From positions 24,394,450 through 24,458,449 of the forward strand of contig NC_079904.1 of assembly GCF_024868665.1 (NCBI RefSeq): 64,000 nt of DNA, read 5' to 3'. The notes below the pieces were generated by a model. That model was given only the letters and a program-made list of their open reading frames with translations, was not told where the DNA came from and ran no database searches. Source of the DNA: Triplophysa rosa (taxonomy: Eukaryota; Chordata; Actinopteri; Cypriniformes; Nemacheilidae). The position numbers were made by a program, and so were the translations under genes. Below are positions 55,001-58,080 of this stretch, piece by piece; within the stretch, counting starts at the first letter, position 1, and each line of letters begins with the position of its first letter.

Positions 55001-56961
55001 GTGGTGGGGGAATGCGCACTTTGGCTTAACCTGTCTGGACTTCCTGACAGTGAGAAGCAGCGCTTCGCGGGTGCTCCGGTTGAGCCTAGTCAGGCTCTCT
55101 TCAGTCCCGCCGTGGCTTTGATGCAGCAATGGTGCGACGACAAAAAGAAGGAAGACGAGGCCTTCAAGTTGTGCCTTCCCAGAAAAGCAGCTCCGCGCCA
55201 GTTACCCACTGCATGTTTGCCGAACCCCTCCGTCACGGGACGAAACCCGCATAATGGCAAGGAGAGGCCCTGCTACAAACCTCCTCCACAGTAGAGTAAC
55301 CCACCCTCTGCTAAACCCTGGGCTAGAACATCTCCCGCTGCTCCGGCTCGCCCCATATCCGCACCGCACTCCTCCACAAAGCCCAAGCGCCGTAAGAAAT
55401 GGCACGGACGCTGCGGCTCCCCCAAACCGGCACACTGCGGATCCCCAGAGCCTGCGCCTTGACACTCACCTGAGTCGGCGGGAACTCCCGCACCCATGCT
55501 ACCCCTTCTGGATCATTTGCTGTGGGAGTTCGACCTGTTTACAATAAAGGGGATCCACAGCGCTGTCCGAGCAATTTAAAAGCTGCTTCCGAGCCCCCAG
55601 AGCCTACTTCCGAGCACCCAGAGCCTGCTTCCGAGCCCCCAGAGCCTGCTTCCGAGCCCCCAGGGCCTGCTTCCGAGCCGCCAGGGCCTGCTTCCGAGCC
55701 GCCAGAGCCTACTTCCGTGCCCCCAGAGACTACTTCTGAGCAGCCAGAGCCTACTTCCGAGCCCCCAGAGACTACTTCCGAGGTCTCCCCGGAGTCCATC
55801 ACTGTGGCCATCGTGGTGTTGGCATGCTCCGTGGCTGCGTGGGCACCCCTGGATTTCCCCAAAGAAGTTTTGGGGGGGCTCCTGTACCCTGCTACAGTGG
55901 CCGGTTCTACCCCTCTGGAAAAGACTCTGAGGACCGGTCACGGTAAGCATCTCGACGTCGCAGTTGTCCTGGTATTCTCCAACATCCTCGCAGTGGCCAG
56001 GACTACTGCCTCCTCCAGGCCCCCTGTCACGGATGCCAGTGTCACCACCACAGACCCCAGCACCACGGTGGCCATCACCCCTGGCTCCCCTAGTCCCTCC
56101 ATCACAGCCACGGACACCGTCAGTCCCAATTCCCCTAGTCCCTCCGACATGGCCATAGAGGCCGCCCCAGATCCTACATGGTTCCCCTGATCCCCTACGC
56201 TGGGAGCACCATCCTGGAGGCTGCCTGTCCTGTCCCGTGTTCCAGGACGCCCACCCCCCCTCCCCCAGTTGTTACTGTATAGATGCGAGGACACGCCTTC
56301 CGGGAGGGGGGAGGTACTGTCACAGTCTCGTCTGTCCCCTTGCCTGTTTTCCCTAGTTTCCCCCCTTGGACTACATTTCCCATGTTCCTCCACGCTTCCT
56401 CACCTGTTCCTCGTTTGTTCTCATCATCACCTGTACCTCATCAGCCCCGTCATCAGCCACGCTTTAAAAGACTCACTCACAGTCATTGTCTGGTCTCGAA
56501 TCGAATTGAAACAGACTCTATATGCTACCTACCAATAGGAACTTACCTGTCCTCCGAGTGTTTCTGAGTCCTCCGAGTGTTTCTGAGTCTTCCGAGTGTT
56601 TATGAGTTTTCCGAGTGTTTATGAGTCTTCCGAGTGTTTATGAGTCTTTCAAGTTCTCCAAGGCACCCATTCATCTGCATGTCCCCGGATTCCTCTGCCA
56701 GCCGTCCACGATATGCTAGGACTAAAGGACAGTAATATTCATCTGCTTCTCTCATCAGTTAATATTCATATGCCATATACTCACTTGTTGATACTGTGTG
56801 TTAATAAACCACTGTTTAAAGTCTTACCATCTCACACACTCGTTACACTCATCAGATAAAGAGAATTAAACCTGTCATTTATTTCACTGGATCTATTCTT
56901 CTGTAAATCATGTGTGAGATTTAAGTTTCATTTAAAAGAACTCCCCGCTGCTTAAGACTCA

Positions 56962-57007
<46 letters not shown>

Positions 57008-57057
57008 CTTCTAATTACATGTTATATTAATCACTGTGTGGGCGTGTGTGTGTGTTT

Positions 57058-57102
<45 letters not shown>

Positions 57103-58080
57103 TGGGATTAGAGGATGTAAGTCATTACTGGCTCTGGATGACAGTGTTGGATGTGTTTCTCTTGTGACAGTTTAACTCCGGTGAGTCACACCACATGTTT
57201 TATTGAGACCTTTGAAACAGATTAAATAACACAACACTGATACCTGGAGGAACAGCCTTTTGGTGCAGGTGACATAAAGACACAAAGATGAACATGACGG
57301 CGTTATATTTCAGCCCAACATCAAAAGAAAAATCATTATATTGTGTATTGAAATACATATAGGCATGTGATATATATTTTAAGGGCGTAAATGAGCAGGT
57401 CACCCAGTATGAATATGACTGTATGATCATAGTAACTCGCTCTTCTGACGTCCAGTCATGTTATTAGCTGTGCTACTGACATGATGCTGTTCGATCAAAA
57501 GATACACGAGAAGCAATGACATTACATCATCAGTGTCATCAAATGTCATTGTCTTTTGTCCAGAACACTTCTGTCATCTGTTTTAGAGCTCCACAGCAGG
57601 AAAACAAAACATTTCAACAGTATTCAACTTCACTTGATGGACTATACAATACGTTACAGTCAGTAATCAGGACATCAGATCCTCTTCAGAAGAGAAAACA
57701 TCATCTGGGTTTATGATGACATCAAGGTGAATAAACCCAATAATCACTCTCAATGATGTCATCAAGAACTGTTTTTTAACTGGTTTTACAAACTGGTTCA
57801 ACTGAATAAATGAAAAAAAAATCAGACTGAAATGAATGATCGAATGATTTAGAGATTCTGTGAATAAGCAGATGTGGAGACAGTTGTCATGCTCGTGCGT
57901 GTGTTTTACCGTAGTCATGTTGACTGTTGAGGTTACATGTTCTACATTGAGGGTTCTTCACCGGTTGTCCTGGTACATGTTCCACTAGTTTACAGTACAT
58001 CTCTGAGCCATTTTCTCCACATGATGCATTGGCAGTGATCTCTGCCATAGACGCCAGGTTCAACACCGCTGGAAAAAGAC
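213..58080 (-). CDS. lama2: lama2, laminin subunit alpha-2, partial gene (exons 2-24)
   Basis: Partial gene, N-terminal third of a basement-membrane laminin alpha chain. The protein is secreted, assembles with beta and gamma chains into laminin-211/221, and anchors muscle and Schwann cells. Loss causes muscular dystrophy in mammals and the candyfloss phenotype in zebrafish (established knowledge). Seen here: 23 exons spliced by GT-AG, 3,419 coding bases without a stop. Domain order is LN, LE run, L4, LE run, as in alpha-1/alpha-2 chains. Alpha-2 rather than alpha-1 is chosen because long stretches match recalled human LAMA2, for example [30 protein letters not shown] and [10 protein letters not shown]. 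Exon lengths of 171, 113, 243, 180, 90, 118, 179 and 100 for exons 2-9 also fit the human gene as I recall it. Exon 1 and everything 3' of exon 24 are outside the window. Individual exons are listed separately. Confidence 0.95.
463..617 (+). mobile_element. tRNA-derived SINE
   Basis: Has an A-box-like TGGCTCAGTGGTTAGAG, a B-box-like GGTTCCATCCC and the common teleost 3' domain GTAAGTCGCTTTGGATAAA followed by AATGTAAATGTG. The cloverleaf is degenerate, so it is a retroposed copy and not a working tRNA gene. Confidence 0.8.
704..896. mobile_element. hAT-type MITE with 8-bp TSD
   Basis: 193 bp. Begins CAGGGGTGTCC and ends with the imperfect inverse ACACCCCTG; subterminal GGTCCTGGAGGGCC pairs with GGCCCTCCAGGACTG. 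Flanked by identical CTTTAGTG copies at 696-703 and 897-904. An 8-bp duplication and CAGGG termini are hAT hallmarks. No coding capacity. Confidence 0.9.
1301..1537 (-). CDS. lama2: lama2 exon 23: two LE modules
   Basis: 237 bp, phase 0-0, acceptor TGTGTGCAG, donor GTACAGA. Encodes [40 protein letters not shown] and [10 protein letters not shown]. One position after NTG has Cys where Gln is usual (NTGCCTC), giving an extra cysteine in this LE module. Confidence 0.95.
1538..1762. other. lama2 intron 22
   Basis: 225-bp intron; nothing recognised beyond its splice signals. Confidence 0.85.
1763..1899 (-). CDS. lama2: lama2 exon 22: LE module
   Basis: 137 bp, donor GTAGGGT, ends phase 0. Encodes [35 protein letters not shown] and [11 protein letters not shown]. 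Its acceptor is a pure CT microsatellite running straight into CAG. Confidence 0.96.
1900..2801. other. lama2 intron 21
   Basis: Contains the (GA)n tract serving exon 22 at 1901-1921 and an inverted-repeat element at 2022-2219. I see nothing else between 2220 and 2801. Confidence 0.8.
2022..2219. mobile_element. TIR element, GGTTTCACAGA family
   Basis: About 198 bp bounded by CCTGGTTTCACGGATAGGGC and the inverse of CCCGGTTTCACAGACGAGGC. Related copies lie at 25543-26600 (interrupted) and 39391-39500 with its duplicate. No clear target duplication, so the superfamily is unassigned. Confidence 0.75.
2802..2979 (-). CDS. lama2: lama2 exon 21: two LE modules
   Basis: 178 bp, donor GTGAGTA, ends phase 1. 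Encodes [40 protein letters not shown] and [19 protein letters not shown]. This is among the most lama2-like stretches in the window. The acceptor TGTGTAG follows a (TTTG)n microsatellite rather than an ordinary pyrimidine tract. Confidence 0.96.
2981..3018. repeat. (CAAA)n microsatellite at exon 21 acceptor
   Basis: About nine units. On the lama2 sense strand it reads (TTTG)n immediately before TGTGTAG, so it replaces the polypyrimidine tract. Confidence 0.95.
3488..3582 (+). mobile_element. 3' end of a non-LTR retrotransposon
   Basis: Ends CTTGGCAATAAAGCTCTTCT followed by several ATTCTG hexamers. Short 3'-end fragments with hexamer tails of this kind are typical of teleost CR1/L2-like LINEs and SINEs using them. 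Only the tail is present. Confidence 0.6.
4433..4610. mobile_element. Harbinger-like MITE with TAA TSD
   Basis: 178 bp with long inverted ends: CACCGTGTCTACACC at the left and GGTGTAGACACGGTG at the right, then GC-rich arms pairing further in. Flanked by TAA on both sides (4430-4432, 4611-4613), the 3-bp TWA duplication expected of PIF/Harbinger elements. Non-coding. Confidence 0.85.
4631..5122. mobile_element. inverted-repeat element, GCGTCTGAAAT family
   Basis: 492 bp between GCGTCTGAAATGGCATACT and the inverse of GCGTCTGAAATCGCCTACT (17 of 19 match). No clear target duplication and no open frame of substance. Confidence 0.8.
5648..5878 (-). pseudogene. orphan laminin-EGF-like segment in intron 20
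   Basis: 231 bp, exactly 77 codons, open, with acceptor GAGTCTCAG and in-frame donor GTAAATC, phase 0-0. That is the phase needed between exons 20 and 21. The first half reads [20 protein letters not shown] and [15 protein letters not shown], matching the first six LE cysteines and resembling exon 20. The seventh cysteine is missing (CDLV for CDxC). The rest is Arg/Pro-rich and not LE-like. The segment is strongly GC-rich compared with its surroundings. Exons 20 and 21 join normally without it. It may be a decayed duplicated exon, a fragment of another laminin gene, or a lineage-specific cassette exon. I favour a non-functional relic. Confidence 0.45.
6634..6740 (-). CDS. lama2: lama2 exon 20: LE module
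   Basis: 107 bp, acceptor GTGTTTCAG, donor GTGGGTA, ends phase 0. Reads [16 protein letters not shown] then [20 protein letters not shown]. No long single open frame marks it. It was found from the CxCxxxG and GQCxCRxxVxGRxCD pattern and the splice phases demanded by its neighbours. Confidence 0.93.
7736..7997 (-). mobile_element. tRNA-derived SINE (minus strand)
   Basis: On the minus strand it starts GGGGCAGTTGTGGCCTAATG, contains B-box GGTTCGATTCC, and ends GACAATAAAGTTGAATCT. The tRNA-like head plus a long shared tail identifies a teleost SINE. It is not a functional tRNA gene. Confidence 0.8.
8268..9211. mobile_element. hAT-like element
   Basis: 944 bp, starts CAGGGGTCTTCAGC and ends TAGCCCTG. 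Flanks GTTTAGAT (8260-8267) and GTTTACAT (9212-9219) match at 7 of 8 bases, consistent with an old hAT duplication. No transposase recognised. Confidence 0.7.
11976..12546 (+). pseudogene. hAT transposase N-terminal relic (BED finger)
   Basis: Readable in pieces across frameshifts: [35 protein letters not shown], then after an inserted [24 protein letters not shown] and, in another frame, [20 protein letters not shown] with CEQVCPD. The CxxC and HxxxxH spacing is a BED zinc finger followed by the coiled start of GTF2IRD2/ZBED-type hAT transposases. Broken by a MITE and frameshifts; the catalytic part is absent. Confidence 0.82.
12097..12246. mobile_element. MITE inside hAT transposase relic
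   Basis: About 150 bp with arms AACAGCATATGCTGG and CCAGCTTATACTGTT, plus paired inner motifs GGTATGTTTTGATGCTGG and CCAGCATCAAAACATACC. It splits the BED-finger reading frame. Exact ends and duplication are uncertain. Confidence 0.8.
13768..14199. mobile_element. TIR element next to exon 19
   Basis: 432 bp between TGACCCTGGACAACAAAACC and the inverse of TGACCCTGGATCACAAAACC, flanked by CATATG on both sides. A common cyprinid-type non-coding element. Its right end is 31 bp from exon 19. Confidence 0.85.
14231..14442 (-). CDS. lama2: lama2 exon 19: two LE modules
   Basis: 212 bp, acceptor TGACCTCAG, donor GTGAGTT, ends phase 1. Encodes [38 protein letters not shown] and [20 protein letters not shown] terminal-inverted-repeat element ends 31 bp into the following intron. 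Confidence 0.96.
15105..15375 (+). repeat. GTCCCCAC-family repeat, copy 1
   Basis: About 270 bp with TGGGGACC motifs at one end, a GGGTTAGGGATAGGG tract, and TACAGTATAAAAAACATTAC near the other end. Bordered on both sides by GT-rich microsatellites. Other full copies are at 18187, 37240 and 62283. Confidence 0.85.
15495..16787. mobile_element. hAT-like element, GAGTCCAAGTC family
   Basis: About 1.3 kb starting TAGGGGTGTAGT and ending ACTACAGCGCTAC. Both ends are full of AAGTCC/GGACTC motifs. GTTCTTG flanks both sides (7 of an expected 8 bases). A further common repeat (AACCGGTTC motifs) sits at about 16320-16440. No transposase. Confidence 0.68.
16900..17220. repeat. dispersed repeat shared with 6310-6550
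   Basis: Both copies share ATTCAACAAATTGTT, GTTACTTG-CTAAACTT and GATGAAACG-like segments in the same order with considerable divergence. Class unknown. Confidence 0.55.
18187..18463 (-). repeat. GTCCCCAC-family repeat, copy 2
   Basis: Reverse orientation to copy 1, very similar to the copies at 37240 and 62283. Bordered by CA microsatellites on both sides. Confidence 0.85.
19038..19533. mobile_element. foldback element
   Basis: Left part contains an inverted pair, CAGCCGGTTGTTATGG and CCATAACAACTGGCTG. The right end reads CCAATCAGAATCAAGCATTC then CAGCCGTGTAATA. A second copy lies at about 11478-11938 and a relative with the same layout at 59487-59806. Non-coding. Confidence 0.72.
21197..21267. 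repeat. (CA)n microsatellite near exon 18
   Basis: Pure CA run of about 35 units, (UG)n in lama2 pre-mRNA, about 55 nt past the exon 18 donor. Confidence 0.97.
21321..21407 (-). CDS. lama2: lama2 exon 18: LE module
   Basis: 87 bp, acceptor ACATCACAG, donor GTAAGAC. Reads [20 protein letters not shown] then GYTGARCDR, the second half of an LE module. A (CA)n array of about 71 bp starts roughly 55 bp beyond the donor. Confidence 0.94.
21408..21995. other. lama2 intron 17
   Basis: 588 bp; no repeat family, RNA gene or other feature recognised. Confidence 0.8.
21996..22123 (-). CDS. lama2: lama2 exon 17: LE module
   Basis: 128 bp, acceptor GTGTTGTAG, donor GTATCTG, ends phase 2. Encodes [36 protein letters not shown] and LLTPSNN. 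NHTEGxxCERC is the standard LE core. Confidence 0.94.
22124..24979. other. lama2 intron 16
   Basis: Contains one end of a common repeat at 22929-22985 (AAGTACATTTACTTGAGTA) and the GACA minisatellite. The rest, 22150-22920 and 22990-23870, shows nothing recognisable. Confidence 0.78.
23880..24796. repeat. higher-order GACA minisatellite
   Basis: About 915 bp of GACA-based blocks separated by ATGA. Blocks of 16, 20, 20 and 20 bp (ending in ACAG or ACAC) recur as a 76-bp higher-order unit through most of the array, becoming irregular after about 24480. All three minus frames stay open because the units lack stops. This is a repeat effect, not coding. Confidence 0.95.
24980..25093 (-). CDS. lama2: lama2 exon 16: LE module after L4
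   Basis: 114 bp, phase 0-0, acceptor GTTTCCAG, donor GTAACAT. Encodes [20 protein letters not shown] then [18 protein letters not shown]. The CxCxGHAExCD motif is typical of the first LE module following laminin IV domains. Confidence 0.95.
25572..26456. mobile_element. TTAA-flanked non-autonomous element
   Basis: 885 bp with TTAA at 25568-25571 and 26457-26460. Ends read AGG at the left and CCT-T at the right. A TTAA duplication fits piggyBac or Kolobok elements. It interrupts a GGTTTCACAGA-family repeat, whose halves resume at 25543-25567 and 26461-26600. No transposase frame. Confidence 0.8.
27210..29183. mobile_element. hAT-like element, CAGTGTTGGG termini
   Basis: About 2 kb starting CAGTGTTGGGAGTAATGCG and ending AACTTGCACAACACTG. 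Contains other repeats, including a TTAAAGGGACACTCC fragment at about 28175-28440. No matching 8-bp flanks, so ends are approximate. Confidence 0.65.
29741..31441. mobile_element. hAT element, CAGTGTTGGG termini, perfect TSD
   Basis: 1,701 bp starting CAGTGTTGGGCAGTAAC and ending GTAACTTGCCCAACACTG. Perfect 8-bp duplication ATCAGGAC at 29733-29740 and 31442-31449. Contains a solo LTR. A 149-codon plus-strand frame at 30604-31053 may be residual transposase, but I do not recognise it. Confidence 0.9.
29866..30364 (+). mobile_element. solo LTR inside hAT element
   Basis: 499 bp, TGTCATGGTTC to CTTGACA (TG...CA termini). 5-bp duplication GTTAC at 29861-29865 and 30365-30369. Has a TATA-like TTTATAA near 30073 and ATTAAA near 30279. 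A short inverted repeat (GGTTCTGCC and GGCAGAACC) lies at the 5' end. Same family as the LTR at 41809-42398. Confidence 0.85.
31655..31766 (-). CDS. lama2: lama2 exon 15: end of first L4 domain
   Basis: 112 bp, acceptor GTGTCTCAG, donor GTAAGCG, ends phase 0. Reads [14 protein letters not shown] then [17 protein letters not shown]. The [10 protein letters not shown] motif closes the L4 domain and resumes the split LE module. Confidence 0.93.
31767..31888. other. lama2 intron 14
   Basis: 122 bp, the shortest intron here; nothing but splice signals. Confidence 0.9.
31889..32094 (-). CDS. lama2: lama2 exon 14: first L4 domain
   Basis: 206 bp, acceptor GTCCGTTAG, donor GTCAGCT, ends phase 2. 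Encodes [15 protein letters not shown], then [19 protein letters not shown] and EHVSAIYR. The segment F-TVL-N-RVLLRA is the conserved L4 helix and strand. The first half is divergent and aligned only by position and frame. Confidence 0.9.
32095..33977. other. lama2 intron 13
   Basis: 1.9 kb with scattered CA/GT arrays (32526-32552, 32701-32735, 32992-33000, 33565-33606, 33660-33675). No mobile element or gene recognised. Confidence 0.8.
33978..34067 (-). CDS. lama2: lama2 exon 13: first L4 domain
   Basis: 90 bp, phase 0-0. Encodes [16 protein letters not shown] then [13 protein letters not shown]. The YGGRL motif is the conserved LxxYGGxL strand of L4 domains. The acceptor is unusual: a pure 25-unit GT repeat, a few T residues, then CAG. 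The donor is GTAAAGT. Confidence 0.92.
34075..34124. repeat. (CA)25 microsatellite forming exon 13 acceptor
   Basis: Pure CA on the plus strand. In the lama2 transcript it reads (UG)25, then U residues, then CAG directly at exon 13. Confidence 0.97.
35381..35476 (+). repeat. 96-bp direct repeat, copy 1
   Basis: Begins TCATGACAGTGTTTCCCAGT. Nearly identical to 36691-36786, with two or so mismatches. Confidence 0.88.
36691..36786 (+). repeat. 96-bp direct repeat, copy 2
   Basis: Second copy, offset 1,310 bp. It directly follows a CA/CG microsatellite. Confidence 0.88.
37240..37508 (-). repeat. GTCCCCAC-family repeat, copy 3
   Basis: Near-identical to copies at 18187 and 62283. Its distal end and CA tail lie about 35 bp from exon 12. 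Confidence 0.87.
37542..37712 (-). CDS. lama2: lama2 exon 12: start of first L4 domain
   Basis: 171 bp, one codon shorter than the human exon as I recall it. Acceptor GTTCGCAG, donor GTGAGTC, phase 0-0. Begins [15 protein letters not shown] and ends [15 protein letters not shown]. The SGWYLT and YYWSAP motifs mark the N-terminal half of laminin IV domains. The middle is poorly conserved, as usual for this domain. Confidence 0.92.
37936..38000 (+). mobile_element. SINE 3' tail fragment
   Basis: Contains GTAAGTCGCTTTGGATAAAA and GCGTCTGCCAAATGCATAAA, the same tail as the SINE at 463-617. The tRNA-like head is missing. Confidence 0.75.
38490..39504 (+). repeat. 1-kb direct duplication, copy 1
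   Basis: About 1,015 bp matching 42004-43018 at a constant offset of 3,514. I found one difference (GGCGCTT versus GGCCCTT near 38927). Left edge abuts a CA microsatellite. It begins inside the LTR that is complete in copy 2. Confidence 0.95.
40234..40374 (-). CDS. lama2: lama2 exon 11: LE module 4
   Basis: 141 bp, phase 0-0, acceptor CTTTAG, donor GTATGAG. Encodes [34 protein letters not shown] and TESHWDYSN. It ends at the start of the L4 (laminin IV type A) domain. The exon sits between CA-rich arrays on both sides and between the two copies of a 1-kb duplication. Confidence 0.93.
41809..42398 (-). mobile_element. solo LTR, minus strand
   Basis: 590 bp. On the minus strand it runs TGTCATGGCTCTGC to CCGTGACA. 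Identical AACTTC flanks at 41803-41808 and 42399-42404. Contains the GGCTCTGC/GCAGAGCC hairpin at its start, like the LTR at 29866. No internal retroelement remains. Confidence 0.85.
42004..43018 (+). repeat. 1-kb direct duplication, copy 2
   Basis: Contains the distal 395 bp of the solo LTR at 41809-42398 plus its unique flank. Right edge abuts a CA microsatellite at 43019. The two copies bracket exon 11. Confidence 0.95.
43119..43279 (-). CDS. lama2: lama2 exon 10: LE module 3
   Basis: 161 bp, acceptor TGTGTACAG, donor GTACAAC. Encodes [37 protein letters not shown] and DPSN-like PCQPPCVCK. Ends phase 0. Just past the donor (sense) the intron becomes a ~90-bp UG-rich microsatellite. Confidence 0.94.
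43280..43535. other. lama2 intron 9
   Basis: 256 bp; only a short CACAACA run near exon 10. Confidence 0.85.
43536..43635 (-). CDS. lama2: lama2 exon 9: LE module 2/3 junction
   Basis: 100 bp, acceptor TTGTTGTCAG, donor GTACGAC. Reads [30 protein letters not shown] and STTG. Ends phase 1. The segment after the third cysteine is shorter and more divergent than in mammals but keeps the length I recall for human exon 9. Confidence 0.9.
43636..43823. other. lama2 intron 8
   Basis: 188 bp; nothing recognised. Confidence 0.85.
43824..44002 (-). CDS. lama2: lama2 exon 8: LE module 2
   Basis: 179 bp, acceptor TTATCTACAG, donor GTGTGTTTC. Encodes [31 protein letters not shown] and [20 protein letters not shown]. 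Ends phase 0. The YEGGGVC loop and NTSGMNC motif match the second LE module of laminin alpha chains. Confidence 0.95.
44003..44197. other. lama2 intron 7
   Basis: 195 bp; nothing recognised apart from a short tandem CACCCATACAACC pair near 44072-44101. Confidence 0.8.
44198..44315 (-). CDS. lama2: lama2 exon 7: LE module 1
   Basis: 118 bp, acceptor TTTGACAG, donor GTAAGAC, ends phase 1. Encodes [20 protein letters not shown] followed by [19 protein letters not shown]. The cysteine spacing is that of the first LE module of alpha-1/alpha-2 chains, including the double cysteine DRCCPG. Confidence 0.94.
44316..44729. other. lama2 intron 6
   Basis: 414 bp; no repeat or gene recognised. Confidence 0.85.
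44730..44819 (-). CDS. lama2: lama2 exon 6: LN end and first LE cysteines
   Basis: 90 bp, phase 0-0, acceptor GTGTTTCAG, donor GTGAGTC. Reads [20 protein letters not shown] then [10 protein letters not shown]. This closes the LN domain and opens the first laminin-type EGF module. Confidence 0.95.
44820..45340. other. lama2 intron 5
   Basis: 521 bp; no repeat or gene recognised. Confidence 0.85.
45341..45520 (-). CDS. lama2: lama2 exon 5: LN domain
   Basis: 180 bp, phase 0-0, acceptor TTGTTTCAG. Reads [37 protein letters not shown] and DIDPIVTRR. The donor is GTGTGTGTGG, a weak match to GTRAGT with T at +4, but it is the only GT that preserves the family exon boundary and frame. Confidence 0.95.
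45586..45775 (+). repeat. GTCCCCAC-family repeat, truncated copy
   Basis: Starts at ATGGGCAAAAAAGCTTATAA, so the left third of the element is missing; the rest matches copy 1. Bordered by a GT run at its right. Confidence 0.82.
46215..47330 (+). mobile_element. hAT-like element with BED-finger relic
   Basis: About 1.1 kb. Encloses an N-terminal transposase fragment. Ends carry CGGACC-rich sequence at the left and GTCCGGACC with AGACTCCTGATC at the right. Termini are approximate and no duplication was confirmed. Confidence 0.55.
46498..46755 (+). pseudogene. hAT transposase N-terminal fragment
   Basis: 85 codons, open. Contains [20 protein letters not shown] then [20 protein letters not shown]. 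This is the BED zinc finger region of ZBED/GTF2IRD2-like hAT transposases, with CxxC and RHYE intact but the final histidine region altered. A stop follows KAQ; the catalytic domain is absent. A solitary N-terminal relic, different in sequence from the one at 11976. Confidence 0.82.
47561..47703 (+). mobile_element. tRNA-derived SINE
   Basis: A-box-like TAGCTCATTTGGTAGAGC, degenerate B-box GGTTTGATCTC and tail TTTGGATAAAGGCGTCTGCC. A diverged member of the family at 463-617. Ends about 100 bp from exon 4. Confidence 0.8.
47801..48043 (-). CDS. lama2: lama2 exon 4: LN domain core
   Basis: 243 bp, phase 0 at both ends, acceptor TTTTTCACAG, donor GTGAGAAAC. Encodes [20 protein letters not shown], the [12 protein letters not shown] loop and ends [16 protein letters not shown]. 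These are the most conserved LN strands. A solo LTR lies only 80 bp upstream of its acceptor (sense direction). Confidence 0.96.
48123..48600 (+). mobile_element. solo LTR 80 bp from exon 4
   Basis: 478 bp, TGTTAAGTTTG to CACCCGTGACA. 5-bp duplication CAAGT at 48118-48122 and 48601-48605. AATAAA lies at about 48550, near the 3' end, as expected for an LTR polyadenylation signal. Antisense to lama2. Different family from the other two solo LTRs. Confidence 0.85.
49550..49915. mobile_element. long-palindrome MITE
   Basis: Two arms of roughly 110 bp pair almost completely. The left arm reads ATCTGGTTTACGTCTATTTG then CATCTGCAATACGTCTCGGA; the right arm is the reverse complement with a few changes. 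Built from ACGTCT/AGATGT repeats. Non-coding foldback element. Confidence 0.85.
49988..50255 (+). repeat. GTCCCCAC-family repeat, subtype 2
   Basis: Shares the TATACTGTACAAACTGTAT and CCCTAACCCTAAC parts with copies 1-4 but has its own right half (GGACAAGGATTTTGGATATT). A fragment of the same subtype is at 39505-39690. Confidence 0.78.
51305..51592 (+). mobile_element. possible LTR-like sequence
   Basis: Begins TTGTTATGGGG, has a TATTTAAAAG promoter-like motif, a TTTATTGA 3' signal-like motif and ends GGAATGTAACA. No convincing duplication, so this is tentative. Confidence 0.35.
53272..53384 (-). CDS. lama2: lama2 exon 3: LN domain
   Basis: 113 bp, acceptor GTGCAG, donor GTAAACC. Reads [20 protein letters not shown] then [11 protein letters not shown]. 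The tryptophan pair in the RWWQSP motif is a hallmark of laminin and netrin LN domains. Ends in phase 0. Not represented by any long open reading frame on its own; recognised from the motif and splice signals. Confidence 0.95.
53880..55480 (+). pseudogene. DIRS-like retrotransposon gag relic
   Basis: Readable in several frames: an [12 protein letters not shown] motif near 54210, then [20 protein letters not shown] and [19 protein letters not shown] at 54256-54400, and [19 protein letters not shown] with [20 protein letters not shown] at 55010-55165. The Cys-rich start plus a helical segment of this type resembles gag of DIRS-like elements in fish and amphibians (recalled). Multiple frameshifts and stops. 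No reverse transcriptase or tyrosine recombinase in the window. Confidence 0.6.
55540..56190 (+). pseudogene. gypsy-like 3' ORF remnant with SEPPEPA repeats
   Basis: Open for about 220 codons, with seven-residue tandem repeats (SEPPEPA and variants, 21-bp DNA period) followed by a Ser/Thr/Pro-rich stretch. It lies directly upstream of a purine-rich tract and an LTR, the position of the terminal coding region in fish gypsy-like elements. Low complexity, so family identity rests mainly on context. Confidence 0.5.
56318..56847 (+). mobile_element. 3' LTR of gypsy-like element
   Basis: 530 bp, TGTCACAGTCTCG to CGTTACA. Preceded by the polypurine tract GGGAGGGGGGAGGTAC at about 56302-56317. Contains five degenerate tandem copies of a 21-bp CCGAGTGTTT-ATGAGTC motif (56557-56650) and AATAAA near 56802. 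The matching 5' LTR was not found, so the element is truncated. Confidence 0.8.
56965..57097. repeat. paired (CT)n and (GA)n microsatellites
   Basis: (CT)n at about 56967-57003 and (GA)n at about 57060-57095, complementary to each other across a ~57-bp spacer. Confidence 0.93.
57910..58080 (-). CDS. lama2: lama2 exon 2: start of LN domain
   Basis: 171 bp, acceptor GTTTGCAG at 58081-58088, donor GTAAAAC from 57909. It begins with two bases completing a split Gly codon (Gly-Leu-Phe-Pro-Ala-Val), so exon 1 must end in phase 1. It encodes the mature N-terminus and first LN-domain cysteines, including [15 protein letters not shown] and CRTCNLNSQ. The LN domain mediates laminin polymerisation. The last base (G) joins exon 3 to make Glu. 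Confidence 0.95.

Larger units (their letters stand above)
53385..57909. other. lama2 intron 2
   Basis: 4.5 kb, most of it a decayed retroelement complex (53750-56847), followed by (CT)n and (GA)n microsatellites. The stretch 57100-57905 shows nothing recognisable. Confidence 0.8.

Noticed and set aside
55522..56190. A 222-codon plus-strand frame that looks like a mucin-like gene.
   Set aside because: It ends at a polypurine tract and LTR and is full of degenerate SEPPEPA repeats, so it is a retroelement remnant.
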